A DNA stretch of 55,849 nucleotides from CAZPAV01 sp964584755. GTDB lineage: Bacteria > Actinomycetota > Acidimicrobiia > Spongiisociales > UBA5794. Where the stretch lies: NCBI GenBank assembly GCA_964584755.1, contig CAZPAV010000015.1, positions 1 to 55,849 on the forward strand, read 5' to 3'. The notes under the pieces were generated by a model. That model was not told the origin of the DNA. It made no database searches and saw only the letters and a list, made by a program, of their open reading frames with translations. The position numbers and the translations under genes were made by a program. Positions 52,252-55,849 of the stretch are shown piece by piece; position 1 is the stretch's first letter; each line of letters starts with the position of its first letter.

Positions 52252-53382
52252 TCAGCGCCGTTTCTTCTTGCGTTTCCGGGGCGGTCGCGGTTTCGCTCGG
52301 TTGGCGCCCTTCTTCCCTCCGGACCGCTTCCCGCCGGATGGCTTCCCACCGCCGGCGTGTCGCACCGGCGCCGGCTTCGGCGACGAGGCGCCGTGGCCGC
52401 CTCCTGCCGCCGCGGCGGCGACCGCGGGCGCCGGCTCGCCCTTGCGGCGGGCCGCCCGTCGCGCCGCCCGTTGCCACTCCTCCTCGCCGCGGCGCATCAT
52501 GGCGAGCAGCGGCGCGGCGATGAAGATCGACGAGTACGTCCCGACGGCGATCCCGATGAAGAGCGCCAGGGCGAACTCGCGCAGGGTGGCGGCGCCCAGG
52601 GCGAACGCCCCGACGAAGAGGATGCTGCCCACGGGGAGGAGCGACGTCAGGGAGGTGTTGAGGGACCGCATGAGCACCTGGTTCATCGACCGGTTGACGA
52701 TCTCGTCGTAGGTGAGCCGCTGCCGGAACTCGACCACGTTCTCGGTCACCTTGTCGAAGACGACGACGGTGTCGTACAGCGAGTACCCGAGGATGGTCAG
52801 AACGGCGATGACGGTCGCCGGAGTGACGACGAACCCGACGAGCGCGTAGATGCCCGCCGTCATGGCGAGGTCGTGGAACAGTGCCACGAGTGCCCCGGCG
52901 GCCATCTTCCAGTCGAAACGGAAGGAGATGAAGATCGCCACCACGACGAGGAAGATCACGAGTGCCCGGATGGCGCGTCGTGTCACCTCCACCCCGAAGG
53001 TCGGGCCGACCGCCTCCTCGTTCACCGCGTCGACCGCCGTCCCGGACACGTCGGCCACCGCGCTCACGAGCGCATCCTGCTGCTCCCCGGTGAGCGCCTC
53101 GGTTCGCACGAGGATCGTGCCCTCGCTCGTGAGCTGGATCGTCGCTCCCTCCTCCCCCACGCGGGCCAGCGCGTTCCGCACCTCCTCGATCCCGACGCCG
53201 CGGGTGTTGGCGGCGGTGATGATCGTGCCTCCGGTGAAGTCGATGCTCAGGTTGAGCGGCCGGAGGAAGAGCATGGCGATGGAGATCGCCACGAGGATGC
53301 CGGACACGACGAGCGTTCGCCGGCTGATCGCCACGAAGTCGAACCTCGTCTCGCCCCGGTACATGCGTCCCAGCACGCTCAT
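52252..53382 (-). CDS. secF: Protein translocase subunit SecF with long basic tail
   Basis: SecF, with SecD, uses proton motive force to pull exported proteins. The 376-residue product has six membrane helices and a periplasmic P1-like domain. Family motifs include LNLSIDFTGGT (about 44-54), ALFHDLAMTAGI, LTILGYSLYDTVVVFDKVTEN and GAFALGAATLREFALALFIGI. After about residue 297 comes an 80-residue cytosolic tail with about 26 Lys/Arg and only about 4 acidic residues, ending in a Lys/Arg run. The ATG overlaps the secD stop (ATGA). Confidence 0.95.
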   Translation of the reverse strand: MSVLGRMYRGETRFDFVAISRRTLVVSGILVAISIAMLFLRPLNLSIDFTGGTIITAANTRGVGIEEVRNALARVGEEGATIQLTSEGTILVRTEALTGEQQDALVSAVADVSGTAVDAVNEEAVGPTFGVEVTRRAIRALVIFLVVVAIFISFRFDWKMAAGALVALFHDLAMTAGIYALVGFVVTPATVIAVLTILGYSLYDTVVVFDKVTENVVEFRQRLTYDEIVNRSMNQVLMRSLNTSLTSLLPVGSILFVGAFALGAATLREFALALFIGIAVGTYSSIFIAAPLLAMMRRGEEEWQRAARRAARRKGEPAPAVAAAAAGGGHGASSPKPAPVRHAGGGKPSGGKRSGGKKGANRAKPRPPRKRKKKRR

Positions 53383-54869
53383 GCCGACACCTCCGCGAGC
53401 TCGGCGTCCTCCGCCGCGGCGGAGCCGCCGGTGGCCCCACGGATCGAGAGCCATCCTCCCTCGCCGAGACGGGAGCGGACGAGGAGTGCGGTCGCCGGAC
53501 GCGTGTAGAAGTAGGCGACGAGCACGTCGATGACGATGGAGATCCCCAGGGTGAGGGCGAAGGCCTTCACCGAGCCGATGGCGAGGAACCACAGGAGGAT
53601 CGCGCCGAGGAAGGTGACCGTGTCGCCGGTGAGGATCGTCTTGAACGCGCCGGCGAAGGCGTGATCGACGGAGGGGCGCAGCGCCTTCCCGGCCCGGTAC
53701 TCCTCCTTGATCCGCTCGAAGTAGACGACGTAGGAGTCGGAGGTGATCCCCACCGAGACGATGATGCCGGTGACGCCGGCGAGCGTCAGCGTGAGTCCCT
53801 GGAAGCGCCCGAGGAGGACCATCGTGCTCACGAGGAGGGACCCGAACACCGAGAGCCCGGCGATGGCGATGATCCCGAGCGCCCGGTAGTAGAGGAGCAT
53901 GTAGAGGGCGACGAGGAGGAGCCCGGCGATCCCGGCGATGATGCCGGCCCGCAACGAGTCGGCACCCAGCGACGCCGAGACGGCCTCGACCCGCTCCCGC
54001 TCGAAGGTCGTGGGGAGGGCGCCGTAGCGCAGGATCGCCGCCAGGTCCTCGGCCTCGGCCTGCGGATCCTCGGGGTTCCCCAGCGTGATGATCACCGCGT
54101 TGGGATCGAGACCCGTGGCCGGATCGACACCGGCGGCCACCGCGGGAGCGGACATGACCACGCCGTCGACGACGATCGCCATCTGCCGATGCGGGTCGCC
54201 GACCGGGTAGCCGGCGAGCTTCTTCGTGGCCTCGCGGAACTTGCCCCCACCATCGGAGGTGAACTCGGGGACGACAACCCAGCCTCCTCCGGCATGCCCG
54301 CCGGAGCCGGAGAAGCGCGCCTCCCCGCCCTTCATGTCGGCACCGGTGAGGAACGCGGGACCCACCCAGTACACGACGCCGCCGTCGCTGGAGGCGAGGA
54401 GGGCCGACTTCGTGACGTCGTCCTGGGCGGTGAGCCCGGTCGCCGGATCGAGGCTCGCCCGATCGATGCCTTCGGGCAGGGCGCCCTGCGGGTCGGTGAG
54501 CGCGGGGCTCTGACCGAACTCCCCGAGGACGGGGCGGAACGACATCTCCCCGGTGGTGCCCACCGCCTGGAGGGCGCGCTCCCGGTCCTCGACGCCGGGG
54601 AGCTGCACGAGGATGGCGCGGTCTCCCTGGACGGAGATCTCCGGTTCCTGCACGTTCCCGATGTTCTCGATCCGGCGCCGCATGATCTCCACCGCCTTCT
54701 CGAGCGTGGCGGCGTCGGTGCCCTCCGGGGCGACGAGGACCACCGAGAATCCCCCCTGCAGGTCGAGCCCCAGCTTGGGGCGCAGTCCCGCGGTGAGGAG
54801 CCCCACGACCGTTCCCCAGGCGACGAGGAGAACGACGACGAGGGTGAGCAGCGCCTTCTGTCGGCTCAT
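53379..54869 (-). CDS. secD: Protein translocase subunit SecD
   Basis: SecD is the partner of SecF. The 496-residue product shows the N-terminal helix and LKLGLDLQGG-type motif (PKLGLDLQGGFSVVLV), the P1 head domain (about 45-290), and the six-helix core with GSLGADSLRAGIIAG-type sequence, VGITSDSYVVYFERIKEEYRAG and HAFAGAFKTILTGDTVTFLGA. In place of the last cytosolic part is DAELAEVSA. The ATG overlaps the yajC stop. yajC-secD-secF is the standard operon. Confidence 0.96.
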   Translation of the reverse strand: MSRQKALLTLVVVLLVAWGTVVGLLTAGLRPKLGLDLQGGFSVVLVAPEGTDAATLEKAVEIMRRRIENIGNVQEPEISVQGDRAILVQLPGVEDRERALQAVGTTGEMSFRPVLGEFGQSPALTDPQGALPEGIDRASLDPATGLTAQDDVTKSALLASSDGGVVYWVGPAFLTGADMKGGEARFSGSGGHAGGGWVVVPEFTSDGGGKFREATKKLAGYPVGDPHRQMAIVVDGVVMSAPAVAAGVDPATGLDPNAVIITLGNPEDPQAEAEDLAAILRYGALPTTFERERVEAVSASLGADSLRAGIIAGIAGLLLVALYMLLYYRALGIIAIAGLSVFGSLLVSTMVLLGRFQGLTLTLAGVTGIIVSVGITSDSYVVYFERIKEEYRAGKALRPSVDHAFAGAFKTILTGDTVTFLGAILLWFLAIGSVKAFALTLGISIVIDVLVAYFYTRPATALLVRSRLGEGGWLSIRGATGGSAAAEDAELAEVSA

Positions 54870-55189
54870 TCCTCGTCCCCGAGCCGCGCCGCGATCGCCC
54901 GCTTTGCGACCCGCAGGGTCGTTCCGCCGCCGACGTCGAGGACGAAACTGTCCTCGTTCTCGCCGCGGACCCTGCCGTAGATGCCTCCCACCGTGCGCAC
55001 CTCGTCACCCACGGAGATGGAGTCCCGGAGCTGCTGGAGCTTCTTCATGCGCCGGCGCTGGGGAAGCACGAGGAACACGTAGAAGAGACCACCGAGGACG
55101 ACGAGCGGCAGGATGAACCCGAGTGGGTTCCCGCTCCCCGCGGCGTCGGTCGACTGCGCGATGATCGGCGTTGCGAGCACGTGGTTCAC
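54866..55189 (-). CDS. yajC: Preprotein translocase accessory protein YajC
   Basis: YajC is a small single-pass protein associated with the SecDF complex. The 107-residue product has a membrane segment (about residues 22-41, LGFILPLVVLGGLFYVFLVLP) followed by QRRRMKKLQQL and the conserved cytosolic domain SVGDEVRTVGGIYGRV. The start is GTG with AAGGA upstream. It lies between tgt and secD, a very common order. Confidence 0.95.
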   Translation of the reverse strand: MNHVLATPIIAQSTDAAGSGNPLGFILPLVVLGGLFYVFLVLPQRRRMKKLQQLRDSISVGDEVRTVGGIYGRVRGENEDSFVLDVGGGTTLRVAKRAIAARLGDEE

Positions 55190-55210
55190 CGGATCCTTCG
55201 TTCGAAGCCG

Positions 55211-55227
55211 GGGCGGACCCTCCGCCC
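55211..55227 (-). terminator. Hairpin between tgt and yajC
   Basis: GGGCGGA and TCCGCCC pair perfectly around GGG, about 14 bases after the tgt stop. No U-tract follows. It could be a weak terminator or a 3'-end stabiliser separating tgt from yajC-secDF. Confidence 0.35.
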
Positions 55228-55240
55228 GGGCCGGGCAAGG

Positions 55241-55849
55241 TTAGTACCGGCCTCCTCGAAGCCGGGAACCGGAATCCGTCTCGGTGGCCGTCCCGGCGGT
55301 GTCGCCGCGCCGTCGCGCCGCCACCGCGACCCGGAGCTCCTCGAACCGTCCGGCGGCGATCGCGGCGCGCGCCCCGGCGAGGAGATCGAAGAGGTAGCGG
55401 AGGTTGTGGATGGTCAGGAGGCGCCTCCCCGTCGGTTCCCCGGTGAGATGCAGATGGCGCAGATATCCCCGCGAGTACCGGGCACACACCGGGCACCCGC
55501 ACTCCGGATCGAGGGGCGCGTCGTCCGCCCGGAGCGCGGCGCGCCGGATGGAGAGCTCCCCCCGGCGAGTGAGGGCGCGGCCGTGCCGGGCGAACCGCGT
55601 CGGAACGACACAGTCGAAGAGGTCGACACCGAGGGCGATCGCGTCGAGGATCCCCACCGGGTCGCCGAGCCCCATCACGTACCGGGGCGCCCGCGGCGGC
55701 AACTCCGCCACGACGGCCCGAATGGCACGCGCCCGCTCCCGCACCGACTCCCCCACGACGAGACCGCCGATGCCGAAGCCCGGGAAGCCCAGCTCGGCCG
55801 TGGCCGCGGCGGCCCGTGCCCGCAGCTCCGGCTCGGCACCTCCCTGGAC
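55241..55849 (-). CDS. tgt: tRNA-guanine(34) transglycosylase (partial, C-terminal part)
   Basis: Tgt exchanges G34 of certain tRNAs for preQ1 on the way to queuosine. The window holds the last 202 residues; the gene continues beyond the right edge in frame. Visible are VQGG near the edge, ELGFPGFGIGGLVVGE, VMGLGDP, the catalytic Asp region GVDLFDCVVPTRFARHGRAL, and the zinc site CGCPVCARYSRGYLRHL with the later His of LTIHNLRYL. Position upstream of yajC is usual. Confidence 0.95.
   Translation of the reverse strand, partial: VQGGAEPELRARAAAATAELGFPGFGIGGLVVGESVRERARAIRAVVAELPPRAPRYVMGLGDPVGILDAIALGVDLFDCVVPTRFARHGRALTRRGELSIRRAALRADDAPLDPECGCPVCARYSRGYLRHLHLTGEPTGRRLLTIHNLRYLFDLLAGARAAIAAGRFEELRVAVAARRRGDTAGTATETDSGSRLRGGRY

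Overview
The window is about 56 kb of very GC-rich DNA in which every supported gene lies on the minus strand. It reads right to left as a nearly continuous series of overlapping ORFs. The largest gene-free stretch is about 213 bases, upstream of infC; no stretch exceeds 300 bases. I see no rRNA, tRNA, CRISPR array, insertion sequence or phage gene.

The source is most likely a deep-branching, monoderm member of the Actinobacteriota, possibly known only from metagenomes. Four things support this. There is an actinobacterial integration host factor (mihF) next to gmk and rpoZ. The PriA helicase motifs are degenerate. The long gene order relA / MBL hydrolase / hisS ... rarA / alaS / ruvX / mltG / aroE ... 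aroC / aroK / aroB / efp / nusB / pyrR / pyrBC / carAB / pyrD / pyrF / mihF / gmk / rpoZ / coaBC / priA / def / fmt / rsmB / rpe / rib is typical of Actinobacteria. Several starts look leaderless or non-AUG. The class cannot be fixed from sequence alone.

Layout from right to left (direction of transcription): tgt (partial), yajC, secD, secF (translocation); a short uORF and relA (stringent response); three large minor pseudopilins; an MBL-fold hydrolase, hisS, aspS, rarA, a small membrane protein, alaS, ruvX, mltG, aroE; a type IV pilus operon (pilB, pilT, pilC, pilA, prepilin peptidase, pilM, pilN, pilO and a PilP-like protein); aroC, aroK, aroB, efp, nusB; a pyrimidine operon (pyrR, pyrB, pyrC, carA, carB, pyrD, pyrF) behind a PyrR-binding RNA hairpin; mihF, gmk, rpoZ, coaBC, priA, def, fmt, rsmB, rpe, a response regulator with a GGDEF domain; the riboflavin operon (ribD, ribE, ribBA, ribH) behind an FMN riboswitch; then infC (AUC start), rpmI, rplT and an rRNA/tRNA methyltransferase cut short at the left edge.

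The least ordinary part is the pilus. Its machine genes sit between aroE and aroC, and its minor pilins sit 10-14 kb away between relA and the hisS block. The PilT retraction ATPase carries an N-terminal MshEN-like domain, which is usual for PilB but not PilT. One minor pilin carries about three tandem beta-sandwich domains and another lacks the usual Glu+5, as expected of a tip subunit. A PilP-like protein is present although no secretin is seen. With the GGDEF response regulator this suggests, as inference only, a cyclic-di-GMP-tuned monoderm pilus with an elaborate tip.
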